Positions 17,204 to 26,016 of a stretch of DNA of 64,000 nucleotides are shown one piece after another. Each line of letters begins with the position of its first letter. Position 1 is the stretch's first letter. Position numbers and translations under genes: made by a program. The notes beneath the pieces are model-generated. The model did not search any database. It was not told the DNA's origin and saw nothing but the letters and a program-made list of their open reading frames with translations. The stretch is from CALBZH01 sp964538515 (GTDB taxonomy: Bacteria; Desulfobacterota; Syntrophobacteria; Syntrophobacterales; Syntrophobacteraceae), in the NCBI GenBank assembly GCA_964538515.1, contig CAZIEW010000009.1, positions 24,139 through 88,138 of the forward strand, in the 5' to 3' direction.

Positions 17204-19039
17204 GTGGCGGGCTGCCCCATGGATGCATGGATGTTGGTCCTGCTTGCAATCTCGATCGGGATCCAATTGACCGCGGCCGTGCTTGCCCTGCGTTTGGCTC
17301 CCATTTCCCGCGAGCGGGGTGCGTGGGCGTTGATTTCAGCCGGCTTGGCGCTCATGGCACTTCGGCGACTACTCAGCTTGATTCTGGGGACATGGAGAGA
17401 GCCAAGCCTTCCGGACGACTGGATCACGGAGTGGGTGGCTCTCACAACGTCAGCCCTCATGCTCGCGGGGATTGCTCGCATGTCGCCTTTGTTTCAGGCA
17501 ATCAACACCTCGGTTCAAGTCCTGAAGGAAAGTGAGGAGCGCAAACGAGCTGAAGAGCAGCTGCGTGCATCTGAGCGGCGGTACCGAACACTCGTGGAAA
17601 ACATCGGGGGAACGGTTTACATCGCCGACGGCAACGGCTGTTTCACCTTCGTCACCCCTCAAGCCGAGGAGCTTACCGGCTATACCCCCGAGCAATTGTT
17701 GGGAATGAATTTTAGACAGCTGATGGATCCGGAATCCCTAGCGATAGCCAACCTCAGATTCGCCCAAGTGACGGCGGGAGGGGCTTTGGAGCCGGTCGAG
17801 CTGATCATCCGCCACGCCGACGGGCGTCGCATTCCTATAGAGACCTACACGTCGTACTTGCCCGGAGAGCCCGGCGACACAAGCGTCGCCATTCAAGGCC
17901 TAGTGCGTGACATCACCAAGCGCAAACAGATGGAAGCCGAGCGAACGCTTCTCGCAACGGCCATTCAGCAGGCTTCCGAAGGTGTGGTCATTACGGACGC
18001 ATCGGCAAACATCCTCTATGCGAATCCCGCCTTCGAGAGGATGAGCGGCTATACACAAAGCGAGCTTCTGGGGCGGAGCATCGCACTCGTCCAGAGCGAG
18101 GGCGCTCCCGAAGATCGCCACCAGGAGGTCCTCACCTGCCTCGCGCGTGGTGAGGCATGGAAAGGCCGGCTCAGCAATCGAAACAAAAGCGGCAGGACGT
18201 TCCAGGTCCAGGCAACGATTTATCCGATCCGCGACCATAACGGCGTGATCACGCACCATGTGGCTCTCGAGAACGACATCACCCGATCGGTTCAGCTCGA
18301 AAAACAACTGCAGCAAGCTCAGAAAATGGAGATCATGGGCAAGTTGGCCAGCGGCATGGCTCACGACTTCAACAACATGCTGGCTGTCGCCATCGGGCAG
18401 GCCCGGCTCCTCGGTGACGGCCTAGCCAAGGACGACCCGTCCCAAAAGCACGTCGAGCTGGTGCTTCAAGCCTGCCACCACGCGAAAGACCTGCTTCGAC
18501 GGATTCTCGCCCTTGGACGCACCGATACGGCAGAGCGTTCGATTGTCTCCTTGCCGCAGGTTGTCGGGCAGGTTTTGGCCCTTCTCAGTCCCGAAGTGCC
18601 GCCCGGTGTCCAGATCGAGACAGAGCAGGCTGCCCCACCCGACGCGCTCACCGTATGGGCCGATCCCACTCAGATGCAGCAGGTTCTCATGAATCTATGC
18701 ACCAACGCGTTGCATGCCATGCAACCCGGCGGAGGAAGGCTCCTGGTGCGATGCGAGCGCGAAGCCATCGATCCCAGTGATCCTGGCCCGATGCCGGCTC
18801 TCCCGCCGGGAGACTACGTCAAGCTCACGGTAAGCGACACGGGCATCGGGATCGCTGACCCGGAAACGCTCGAGAAAATCTTCGACCCCTTCTTTTCAAC
18901 CAAGCCAGCACAGCAAGGCACGGGGCTGGGTCTTGCGGTTGTTTATGCCATAGTGATCAACCACGACGGAGCCATCACGGTGGAGAGCGAGCCCGGCGAG
19001 GGGACCCGCTTTCATGTCTATCTCCCTCATAAAGCCTGA
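17204..19039 (+). CDS. PAS-domain sensor histidine kinase with N-terminal 3-helix membrane module
   Basis: 611 residues from the GTG at 17204; ATG at 17219 would remove five. Three hydrophobic helices (about 9-31, 40-62, 77-97) with AAVLALRL and LMALRR motifs form a compact membrane module that recurs in the kinase at 20765. Two PAS domains follow (about 122-240 and 245-365). The HisKA phosphoacceptor is H387 in GMAHDFNNML; the ATPase domain shows an N box (LMNLCTNALHAM), G1 (SDTGIGI) and G2 (GTGLGLAVV). There is no receiver domain. The NtrC-type regulator gene starts 45 bases downstream and is the likely partner. The signal sensed is unknown. Confidence 0.88.
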   Translation: MAGCPMDAWMLVLLAISIGIQLTAAVLALRLAPISRERGAWALISAGLALMALRRLLSLILGTWREPSLPDDWITEWVALTTSALMLAGIARMSPLFQAINTSVQVLKESEERKRAEEQLRASERRYRTLVENIGGTVYIADGNGCFTFVTPQAEELTGYTPEQLLGMNFRQLMDPESLAIANLRFAQVTAGGALEPVELIIRHADGRRIPIETYTSYLPGEPGDTSVAIQGLVRDITKRKQMEAERTLLATAIQQASEGVVITDASANILYANPAFERMSGYTQSELLGRSIALVQSEGAPEDRHQEVLTCLARGEAWKGRLSNRNKSGRTFQVQATIYPIRDHNGVITHHVALENDITRSVQLEKQLQQAQKMEIMGKLASGMAHDFNNMLAVAIGQARLLGDGLAKDDPSQKHVELVLQACHHAKDLLRRILALGRTDTAERSIVSLPQVVGQVLALLSPEVPPGVQIETEQAAPPDALTVWADPTQMQQVLMNLCTNALHAMQPGGGRLLVRCEREAIDPSDPGPMPALPPGDYVKLTVSDTGIGIADPETLEKIFDPFFSTKPAQQGTGLGLAVVYAIVINHDGAITVESEPGEGTRFHVYLPHKA

Positions 19040-19084
19040 TGAGACGCAGTTCTCGGAGTTGTTTTCAAGAAGGTCGCCCTGACG

Positions 19085-20551
19085 ATGGCTGAGATATTGA
19101 TCATCGACGACGACTTCCTGATTCGGGAGACGTTATCGGAAGTCGTGACACGGCTGGGACATCATGTCACCGGCGCTTCGACGCTTGCCGAAGGTCTGGA
19201 GGCTGCCACCTCTCGTCCTTACGACATCGTCTTCCTCGATGTGCGTATGCCTGATGGGAGTGGTCTCGATCTCTTGCCCATGATTCGCGAAACCGCTTCT
19301 TCGCCGGAGATCATCATCATGACAGGCTTCGGCGAGGCGGATGCCGCCGAGCTGGCCATCAAGAGCGGTGCCTGGGACTACCTGAAGAAACCCTCGTCTA
19401 TTCAAGCGATGACCCTGCCGCTGGAGCGCGCTCTCAGGTATCGGGAGCAAAAGAAAGCCAATGCCGCCACGGCGCCGGTCAAGACACTCAAGCGGGAAGC
19501 GATCGTCGGCAACAGCCCCAAGATGATGGCCTGCTACGAGCTCCTCGCTCAGGCGGCCAGCAGTGACGCCAATGTGCTCATCACGGGAGAGACGGGAACG
19601 GGCAAGGAGTTGTTTGCCTGGGCCATCCATCACAACAGTCAGCGCTCTGAATACGCTTTTGTCGTTCTGGACTGTGCGGCACTGCCGGCCACTCTGGTCG
19701 AAAGCGTTCTGTTCGGTCACGAACGGGGGGCCTTCACTGGCGCCATCAGCGCCAGAGAAGGTCTCATCCTCCAAGCGAACCGGGGAACCCTGTTCCTGGA
19801 TGAGGTCGGTGAGCTCCTGCCGACCATGCAGCGATCCTTCTTGCGCGTGCTGCAGGAGAGACGCTTCCGGCCGGTTGGGGGCAGTCAGGAGAAAGTGAGC
19901 GACTTTCGAACGGTCGCGGCAACGAACCGAAACCTTCAGGACTTGGTTCGGCAAAACCTCTTTCGCCAGGACCTCCTCTTTCGCCTCCAGACCATAACCA
20001 TTGAGCTGCCTCCCTTGAGAGAGCGCAGAGAGGACATCAAGGACCTGGCGATGTACCATATGACGCGCCGGTGCAAACGATGCGGAACGAGTGTCAAGGG
20101 AATGTCCCCCGAATTCATCGAGGCCCTTTCCCTCCACAGCTGGCCGGGAAATGTGCGGGAGCTGTTTAATGCCATGGAGCAGGCTTACGTTGCGGCTCGC
20201 AATGACTCCATCCTCTATCCCAGACACCTTCCCAATCCCGTTCGGATCGGCATTGCCAAGGGTCGCATTGGCAGAAGAGACGGTCCCGACGATACCCGCT
20301 TGGCGAGCCCCGTTCAACCGTATGCAACGTTCCGGGATTTTCGATCAAGGGCAGTGTTTCGGGCCGAGCACGAGTACCTCAGTGGCCTGATGCGTCTGAC
20401 GGAAGGGAACGTCGCTGAGGCCTGCCGGATCTCGAAAGTGTCCCAGTCCCGTCTCTACGAGCTCTTGAAAAAGCATGGCCTGACGCGTGCCAGCAAGACC
20501 CCTTCCCCAGATCTTCCAGAAAAATCGGAATTCTTTCCTGAATTGCCGTAA
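19085..20551 (+). CDS. Sigma-54-dependent NtrC-family response regulator
   Basis: 488 residues. The receiver domain carries acidic pocket D8-D10 and phosphoacceptor D52 (FLDVRMPDGSG). The AAA+ sigma-54 activation domain has Walker A GETGTGKE (168-175), the sigma-54-contact loop GAFTGA (215-220) and Walker B TLFLDEVGE. A Fis-type helix-turn-helix lies at the C-terminus (VAEACRISKVSQSRLYELLKKHG). A CKRCG pair near residue 327 is unusual. It follows the PAS kinase in the same direction and precedes the hybrid kinase by about 210 bases, so the three probably form one signalling unit. Target promoters are unknown. Confidence 0.92.
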   Translation: MAEILIIDDDFLIRETLSEVVTRLGHHVTGASTLAEGLEAATSRPYDIVFLDVRMPDGSGLDLLPMIRETASSPEIIIMTGFGEADAAELAIKSGAWDYLKKPSSIQAMTLPLERALRYREQKKANAATAPVKTLKREAIVGNSPKMMACYELLAQAASSDANVLITGETGTGKELFAWAIHHNSQRSEYAFVVLDCAALPATLVESVLFGHERGAFTGAISAREGLILQANRGTLFLDEVGELLPTMQRSFLRVLQERRFRPVGGSQEKVSDFRTVAATNRNLQDLVRQNLFRQDLLFRLQTITIELPPLRERREDIKDLAMYHMTRRCKRCGTSVKGMSPEFIEALSLHSWPGNVRELFNAMEQAYVAARNDSILYPRHLPNPVRIGIAKGRIGRRDGPDDTRLASPVQPYATFRDFRSRAVFRAEHEYLSGLMRLTEGNVAEACRISKVSQSRLYELLKKHGLTRASKTPSPDLPEKSEFFPELP

Positions 20552-20654
20552 ATTTTCCTTCTTTCACGGAGCCCCAAAACCGCTCACCGGGTCAAGCATC
20601 CGTTAAAACTGAACGTTTTTGATGGCTTATCCGTAGGTCTCCAAGAACCATTGA

Positions 20655-20670
20655 TGGCATTGTTCTTGAT
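20655..20670 (+). promoter_or_regulatory. Weak sigma-54-like element upstream of the hybrid kinase gene
   Basis: TGGCAT-N5-TTGAT fits the spacing of TGGCAC-N5-TTGCW with two mismatches and lies about 95 bases before ATG 20765, just after a sigma-54 activator gene. The -12 GC is GA here, which usually matters, so this is a low-confidence call. Confidence 0.2.
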
Positions 20671-20764
20671 AACATTTGTCGAGATCCAAATGCACCGATC
20701 GGGTTCTGACGATTTGTCGTTCGATTCAATCGCAACTGCGTCGCAGTCGGAAGCAAGGGAGCTC

Positions 20765-22624
20765 ATGGTTCTTCGGATGGTAGTGGCCGCTTCCGCTCTT
20801 TGTCAGTTCGGAGCGGCCGTTCTCGCCCTACGGCTTGTCAAAATCACGGGCAAGGTCGGCGCATGGTGGATGATTGCGGCTGCCACGTCTCTCATGGCGC
20901 TGAGACGCTGTCTCACGCTCTTCCATCTCAGCACCGGGAGGGCCGTTGCCTCGCTCGATCTCACCAGTGAATTGGCCGGCCTAGCCACATCCGTCCTCAT
21001 GGTCGTCGGGATCTCGTGGATCGCTCCGCTCTTTCTCTCGATCCAGAGATCAAAGCACGAGGTGGAGGAAGGCAGGCAGATCCTCAAGGCAATTCTGGAC
21101 GCCTCCCCCATCGGCATATTTCTCGTACGAGACCGAACCATCGAGTGGACCAACGGGGCTCTCCAGCGCATGCTGGATTACACCGAGGAGAACCTTGAAG
21201 GGCAGTCCACGCGACTCATCTACCCAGATGGTCGCGAATACGCGAGAGTGGGGCTGGAGCTCTATCGCCAGATTCAGAGCCAGGGGACAGGACAATTGGA
21301 TACTCGGCTCCGCCGCAAGGATGGCACGACCTTTCCCTGTTATTTCATGGTCCGCCCTCTGAAGCACGAGGATCCGTCCCAAGGCTACATCGTCGCACTG
21401 ACCGACCTCACCGAGCGCCGGAAACTGGAGGAGCAGATCATTCACTCTCAAAAGATGGAGGCGGTCGGACGCCTGGCCGGCGGCATCGCTCATGACTTCA
21501 ACAATCTCCTGACTTCGGTCATGGGTTACGCGGAAATGCTGCATTTGAAGCTGGAGGAAGGCTCCCGCCTCAAGGATTTTGCGCTTGAAATCAAGAAGGC
21601 CGGGGAGCTCGCTGGAGCCTTGACGCGTCAACTGCTCACCTTCAGTCATAAAGAAGTGCAGCAGTTTCGGCTGCTTCAAATCGACACCGTGGTTGAATCC
21701 CTCCACCAGATGCTCAGGAGGCTTATTGGCGAAGACATTGACCTCACGATCAAGCTAAACGCTCCGGGTGGGCTCATTCGCATGGATCAAGGACAAATCG
21801 AGCAAGCGATCATGAATTTGGTCGTCAATGCGCGCGACGCCATGCCGGACGGTGGTCGGCTGACCATCGAGACATTCCTCCAATCCCTTGAAGAAGCCGG
21901 CGCTCGCCATCAACTCTTGATCAGCCCCGGGCCGTACGTCATTCTGAAGGTGACCGATTCCGGCTGCGGCATGGATTCCGAAACCCGTGCTCACATTTTT
22001 GAGCCCTTCTTCACAACCAAGGGAAAAGGAAAAGGCACCGGACTTGGCCTGGCAACGACCTATGCCGTCATCCACCAGGCAGGTGGCACCGTTGACGTTC
22101 TGAGCGAGCCCGGGCGTGGCTCCGTCTTCATGATTTATCTCCCTCGCGTGGAAGCGGTTCCGTCGGATGAGAGTCCGGCTCTCCAGCCGGAGGGGCAATG
22201 GTTGGCTCAGGGCGGTGAAACCATTCTCCTGGTCGAAGATGAAGCTTCCGTTCGGGGTTTCGCCCTCCGAGCTTTGGAGGAAAACGGCTACACCGTGCTC
22301 GAAGCCGAGGACGGATCAAAGGCCGTCGAAATGAGTCAACGCTATCTCGGCAGGATCCATTTGCTGGTGACCGATGTGGTCATGCCGCATATGAGCGGGC
22401 TCCAATTGGCGCAAGCACTGTCGATTGGTCGCCCGGAAATGAAGGTCCTGTATATCTCCGGGTATCCTGAAGAGGCGATCACCCACCACGGCCTGAAAGA
22501 ACGGGGCCTGACCTTTCTCCGAAAACCGTTCTCTGCTGCAGAGCTTCTGCAGCGAGTACGGACCATCCTGGAGGGGCCCACAGCGAAGCATCTGACCGTC
22601 ATGCCGGGGAGCCGTCAAGCGTAA
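20765..22624 (+). CDS. Hybrid sensor kinase: 3-helix membrane module, PAS, histidine kinase, receiver
   Basis: 619 residues from ATG 20765, chosen because AAGGGAG lies just upstream and because this start aligns with the N-terminus of the 17204 kinase; an open frame reaches back to 20651 without support. Order: three membrane helices with AAVLALRL, LMALRR and GIS-x3-PLF; one PAS domain (about 105-220); HisKA with H243 (GGIAHDFNNLL); an ATPase domain with GTGLGLATT; and a C-terminal receiver with D537 (LLVTDVVMPHMSG). The receiver may relay phosphate or act as an internal switch. It lies after the sigma-54 regulator, which may control it. Confidence 0.88.
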   Translation: MVLRMVVAASALCQFGAAVLALRLVKITGKVGAWWMIAAATSLMALRRCLTLFHLSTGRAVASLDLTSELAGLATSVLMVVGISWIAPLFLSIQRSKHEVEEGRQILKAILDASPIGIFLVRDRTIEWTNGALQRMLDYTEENLEGQSTRLIYPDGREYARVGLELYRQIQSQGTGQLDTRLRRKDGTTFPCYFMVRPLKHEDPSQGYIVALTDLTERRKLEEQIIHSQKMEAVGRLAGGIAHDFNNLLTSVMGYAEMLHLKLEEGSRLKDFALEIKKAGELAGALTRQLLTFSHKEVQQFRLLQIDTVVESLHQMLRRLIGEDIDLTIKLNAPGGLIRMDQGQIEQAIMNLVVNARDAMPDGGRLTIETFLQSLEEAGARHQLLISPGPYVILKVTDSGCGMDSETRAHIFEPFFTTKGKGKGTGLGLATTYAVIHQAGGTVDVLSEPGRGSVFMIYLPRVEAVPSDESPALQPEGQWLAQGGETILLVEDEASVRGFALRALEENGYTVLEAEDGSKAVEMSQRYLGRIHLLVTDVVMPHMSGLQLAQALSIGRPEMKVLYISGYPEEAITHHGLKERGLTFLRKPFSAAELLQRVRTILEGPTAKHLTVMPGSRQA

Positions 22625-22742
22625 CGAAAGCAAGCCGGACGGCTTCGGCCCCCCCTTCCCATTGAGCTGGGACTGCGCGACGGAGGGACTGCCCGGTGCC
22701 ATCTGAGAAGGAGACCCCATCATTGCGCAACCAGCATTTCTC

Positions 22743-22771
22743 TTGACAGACCCGGGCGAGGCAGCTATAGA
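22743..22771 (+). promoter_or_regulatory. Promoter of the tRNA-Val gene
   Basis: TTGACA (22743-22748), a 17-base spacer and TATAGA (22766-22771). Transcription would start about 8 bases before the tRNA 5' end. Confidence 0.82.
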
Positions 22772-22785
22772 GACTCGCAAGTTGT

Positions 22786-22860
22786 AGGCACGTAGCTCAG
22801 TGGGAGAGCGCTACCTTGACGCGGTAGAAGTCGGCGGTTCGAAACCGCCCGTGCCTACCA
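22786..22860 (+). tRNA. tRNA-Val (anticodon GAC)
   Basis: 75-base cloverleaf. Acceptor stem AGGCACG pairs with CGTGCCT, followed by discriminator A and an encoded CCA. D arm GCTC/GAGC, anticodon stem CTACC/GGTAG with loop TTGACGC (anticodon GAC), a 5-base variable region, and T arm GGCGG-TTCGAAA-CCGCC are all present. GAC reads the GUC and GUU valine codons. It has its own sigma-70 promoter just upstream and an intrinsic terminator 136 bases downstream. Confidence 0.97.
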
Positions 22861-22995
22861 GCTGTATCCAAAGTGTCGCACTGGCAGGGGCAGAGAGCGA
22901 GCGAGCAAGCCATAGCGCCTGGTTAATGTGCCATCGACGTCAGACAATCCGTTGGGCACATCTCTGTACCGCAATCACGCTCGGTTCGGCAGAAG

Positions 22996-23031
22996 GCATC
23001 TTCCCTCTCCCTGAGGCAAGATGCTTTTTTT
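22996..23031 (+). terminator. Intrinsic terminator upstream of thrS
   Basis: GCATCTT (22996-23002) pairs with AAGATGC (23018-23024), followed by seven T residues. It probably ends the tRNA-Val transcript. Because thrS starts about 100 bases later, it could instead act as an attenuator in a long thrS leader; another inverted repeat (ATGTGCC 22926-22932 / GGCACAT 22955-22961) precedes it. TATACT at 23055-23060 is a possible -10 box for thrS, without a good -35. Confidence 0.8.
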
Positions 23032-23129
23032 GTTCAATCGAGCGGAAACCGAGCTATACTCGTTCCCGGAACGGTCCTTGGGTGCACAAAGATCCGTATT
23101 GCAGTAACCGAATGAACTGGGGCGGTTAG

Positions 23130-25070
23130 ATGAGTCTCGAAACGATTCGAGTGACGTTTGCCGATGGCAGTCAGAGAGAATTTCCCAAAGGCGTTACGAT
23201 TGGGGAAGTGCTGAAAGAATCGAGTAAGGCCGACCAGAAGTCGATTGCAGCCAAGGTCGACGGCTCATTTGTCGACCTGGCAACCTGCCTGGACCGTGAC
23301 GTCCGCGTGGAAGGAGTCGATCCCTCTTCGGCGGAAGGGCTCGACATCCTCAGACACAGCGCGTCCCACATCATGGCTCAAGCGGTTCAATCACTGTACC
23401 CCGAGGCGAAGATCGCGATCGGTCCCGCTATCGAGAACGGGTTTTATTATGATTTTGACGTGAAACAGCCATTCACCCAGGAAGACCTGGAAAAGATTGA
23501 AGCCAAGATGGCCGAGATTGTGGCTGCACGACTGCCGTTCAGCCGATCCGTGCTTCCGAAGACGGAGGCGATTCGTTTTTTCGACGACCGCAAGGAGCCT
23601 TACAAAATCGACCTGATCGAGTCCTTCGACGACCCGACGGTCTCCATGTACCGGCAGGGGGATTTCGTGGATCTCTGCCGAGGGCCGCATATTCCGCACA
23701 CGGGATGGCTGAAAGCCTTTAAACTGACAAGCGTCGCCGGGGCCTACTGGCGAGGAGACGAGCGCAACCCCATGCTGCAGCGCATCTACGGCACGGCGTT
23801 TGCGGACAAGGATGCGCTGAAGAAGTATTTGAAGTTCATCGAGGAGGCGCAGCGCAGGGACCACCGCCGCCTGGGCAAGGAGCTGGATCTTTTCGGCTTC
23901 TCCGATGAGGTCGGTGCGGGCATGGTGATCTACCATCCCAAGGGCGCCCTCTTGCGACACATCCTGGAGACCTTCGAGAAACGCGAGCACCTGCGCAGGG
24001 GCTACCACATTGTCATGGGACCGACCCTGCTGAAGACGGATCTTTGGAAACGATCGGGCCATTTCGACCATTACCGCGAGAACATGTATTTCACCGAGAT
24101 CGACGAACAGTCTTACGGCATCAAGCCCATGAACTGTCTGGCTCACATGCTCATCTACAAGTCGCGGATACGCAGTTACCGCGATCTTCCGTTGCGCTAC
24201 TTCGAGCTCGGCACGGTTCACCGCCACGAAAAGTCCGGGGTGCTTCACGGCCTCCTCCGTGTTCGCCAATTCACGCAGGACGACGCGCACATCATCTGCC
24301 GCCCCGATCAACTGAACGCGGAGATCCAAGGCATCATCGACTTCGTGATCGAGGTCATGTCCATTTTCGGGTTTTCCTACGAGATGGAAATCAGCACACG
24401 GCCGGCAAAGTCCATTGGGACGGATGAAGACTGGGATCGTGCAACCAAGGCCCTCATCGGTGCACTGGAGGAAAAGGGGATTCCGTATTGCATCTGCGAG
24501 GGAGAAGGGGCGTTCTACGGTCCCAAGATCGACGTGAAGCTGCGTGACGCCCTCGAGCGCCGCTGGCAGTGCGCCACCATTCAATGCGATTTTACACTTC
24601 CCGAGCGATTCGATTTGACCTATGTGGGAGAGGATGGCAATCGCCATCGGCCCGTCATGGTCCACCGGGTCATCCTTGGCGCCATCGAGCGGTTCATGGG
24701 CGTTCTGGTCGAGCACTTCGCCGGGGCGTTTCCGACGTGGCTGGCTCCCGTTCAAGCCGTGGTGATGACCGTGACGGATGCGCAGCTCGATTTTGCCAGA
24801 CAGATCTGGGAACGATTGCGGCTGACCGGAATGCGTGTGGAATTGGATGACCGGAGCGAAAAGCTGGGCTATAAGATTCGTGAAGCCCAGGTGCAGAAGA
24901 TCCCGTATATGCTTGTCATTGGAGACAAGGAAGTGACCGCCGGAGCGGTGAGTCCCAGGAGGAGGGACGGAACGCAGCTCGCCCCCATGAGCCCCGAGGA
25001 ATTCACCGCGATGGTCGAAAAGGAATGCCTGGACGCCACCAAGGGACGGATTGGTCTCGGCATTGCGTAA
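23130..25070 (+). CDS. thrS: Threonyl-tRNA synthetase
   Basis: Class II aminoacyl-tRNA synthetase charging tRNA-Thr. The 646-residue protein shows the full bacterial layout: N-terminal TGS domain (about 1-65), editing domain with HSASHIMAQAV, catalytic core with GPTLLKTDLWKRSGHFDHY, MNCLAHML (zinc cysteine), motif 2 RYFELGTVHRHEKSG, motif 3 MVHRVILGAIERFMG, and the C-terminal anticodon-binding domain. The ATG at 23130 follows GGGGCGG. It begins the cluster thrS-infC-rpmI-rplT-pheS-pheT, a gene order conserved widely in bacteria. Confidence 0.97.
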   Translation: MSLETIRVTFADGSQREFPKGVTIGEVLKESSKADQKSIAAKVDGSFVDLATCLDRDVRVEGVDPSSAEGLDILRHSASHIMAQAVQSLYPEAKIAIGPAIENGFYYDFDVKQPFTQEDLEKIEAKMAEIVAARLPFSRSVLPKTEAIRFFDDRKEPYKIDLIESFDDPTVSMYRQGDFVDLCRGPHIPHTGWLKAFKLTSVAGAYWRGDERNPMLQRIYGTAFADKDALKKYLKFIEEAQRRDHRRLGKELDLFGFSDEVGAGMVIYHPKGALLRHILETFEKREHLRRGYHIVMGPTLLKTDLWKRSGHFDHYRENMYFTEIDEQSYGIKPMNCLAHMLIYKSRIRSYRDLPLRYFELGTVHRHEKSGVLHGLLRVRQFTQDDAHIICRPDQLNAEIQGIIDFVIEVMSIFGFSYEMEISTRPAKSIGTDEDWDRATKALIGALEEKGIPYCICEGEGAFYGPKIDVKLRDALERRWQCATIQCDFTLPERFDLTYVGEDGNRHRPVMVHRVILGAIERFMGVLVEHFAGAFPTWLAPVQAVVMTVTDAQLDFARQIWERLRLTGMRVELDDRSEKLGYKIREAQVQKIPYMLVIGDKEVTAGAVSPRRRDGTQLAPMSPEEFTAMVEKECLDATKGRIGLGIA

Positions 25071-25167
25071 AGGGGCCTAGGGCGGACTCCAGCAAGGCAG
25101 ATTGCCTGCTACCTGCTCGGGGTCGTGCCGGCTATCGAGTGTAATCACCAAAGAGGAGGACGTAGAA

Positions 25168-25674
25168 CTGGAGAAGCAAGTCAACGTCAATGAGAAAATC
25201 CGCGCCCCCGAAGTCAGGGTCATCGGCCGTGAGGGGCAGCAGCTCGGCGTAATCCCCATCAGAAAAGCCTTGGAACTGGCTGCGTTGGATGAGCTAGACC
25301 TCGTGGAGGTCGCGCCAAATGCGGATCCTCCCGTGTGCAAGATCATGGATTACGGGAAATTCAAGTATCAGCAGAGCAAGCGCACACAGGAGGCCAAGAA
25401 AAAGCAGACGGTGATCCAGGTCAAAGAGGTCAAAATCCGACCCAAGACGGACGAGCACGACCTCCAGACAAAGATCAAACACATCAAACGGTTTCTCGGT
25501 CAGCGCGACAAGGCCAAAATCACGATCCTCTTCCGTGGCAGGGAAATCGCTTATGCTGACCAGGGCATGAAGGTTCTGGAGCGCATCCAGCAGGAACTGA
25601 AGGATGAGGTCGTTGTCGAGCAGGCACCTAAGATGGAGGGCCGAAACATGATTATGATTCTCGCGCCCAAGTAG
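25168..25674 (+). CDS. infC: Translation initiation factor IF-3 (non-AUG start)
   Basis: Binds the 30S subunit and controls start-codon fidelity. The conserved body runs from VNVNEKIRAPEVRVIG through KIMDYGKFKYQQSKR and IKIRPKT-like sequence to the C-terminal AKITILFRGREIAY and QAPKMEGRNMIMILAPK. No ATG, GTG or TTG fits the family N-terminus. The only well-placed start is CTG at 25168, 8 bases after GAGGAGG (25153-25159), giving 168 residues. Rare start codons on infC are established as the basis of IF-3 autoregulation (AUU in Escherichia coli). ATC at 25144 is in frame but has no Shine-Dalgarno upstream. Confidence 0.93.
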   Translation: MEKQVNVNEKIRAPEVRVIGREGQQLGVIPIRKALELAALDELDLVEVAPNADPPVCKIMDYGKFKYQQSKRTQEAKKKQTVIQVKEVKIRPKTDEHDLQTKIKHIKRFLGQRDKAKITILFRGREIAYADQGMKVLERIQQELKDEVVVEQAPKMEGRNMIMILAPK

Positions 25675-25693
25675 AGTGCCGACAGAAAAAAGC

Positions 25694-25722
25694 TTGACAC
25701 TCGCCACGCCGACCAATAGACT
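25694..25722 (+). promoter_or_regulatory. Internal promoter before rpmI-rplT-pheST
   Basis: TTGACA (25694-25699), 17-base spacer, TAGACT (25717-25722). It lies directly after the infC stop and would give a leader of nearly 290 bases before rpmI. Confidence 0.7.
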
Positions 25723-25729
25723 CCCTCGT

Positions 25730-26016
25730 TTGTATTCCCAAACGAAGGACGATCCCTTGAAATGTGCGCCGTTGGGGGGAGCCGCCTTCGATTCTGCCCG
25801 GACGCGCGGATTCTCTGTGTCCGGCTCCGGTTTGGGGTATCGGCAAAAGACGGGCACGCTGGCTCGAGCGCGGGTCGCGAAGGCGGTGATCCGCTGAAGG
25901 GGCGTAGCGGGGTCTTGCTCTGATACGAGCATGCCCTCACCTTGACGACCGCCCTCAAAGGGTGAGGTTGCGTTGAGCCCGTAGGCGGGCTTCGGTTTTC
26001 ACTGATGGAGGAGAGA
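25730..26016 (+). promoter_or_regulatory. Long structured leader upstream of rpmI
   Basis: The leader has no convincing gene but contains CCTCACC (25935-25941) pairing with GGTGAGG (25961-25967), and AGCCCG (25976-25981) pairing with CGGGCT (25986-25991), followed by TCGGTTTTC close to the rpmI ribosome-binding site. rpmI-rplT leaders are known in other bacteria to be autoregulated by L20 binding. Whether this one is such a leader is inference; no match to a described class could be tested. Confidence 0.45.

Noticed and set aside
22926..23031. T-box-like regulation of thrS
   Set aside because: Inverted repeats and a terminator precede thrS, but no T-box sequence (AGGGTGGNACCGCG) or specifier loop is visible; the terminator is more simply that of the tRNA gene.
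23391..24755. 454-codon frame on the minus strand opposite thrS
   Set aside because: Complement of a complete ThrRS gene with all motifs; no independent evidence.
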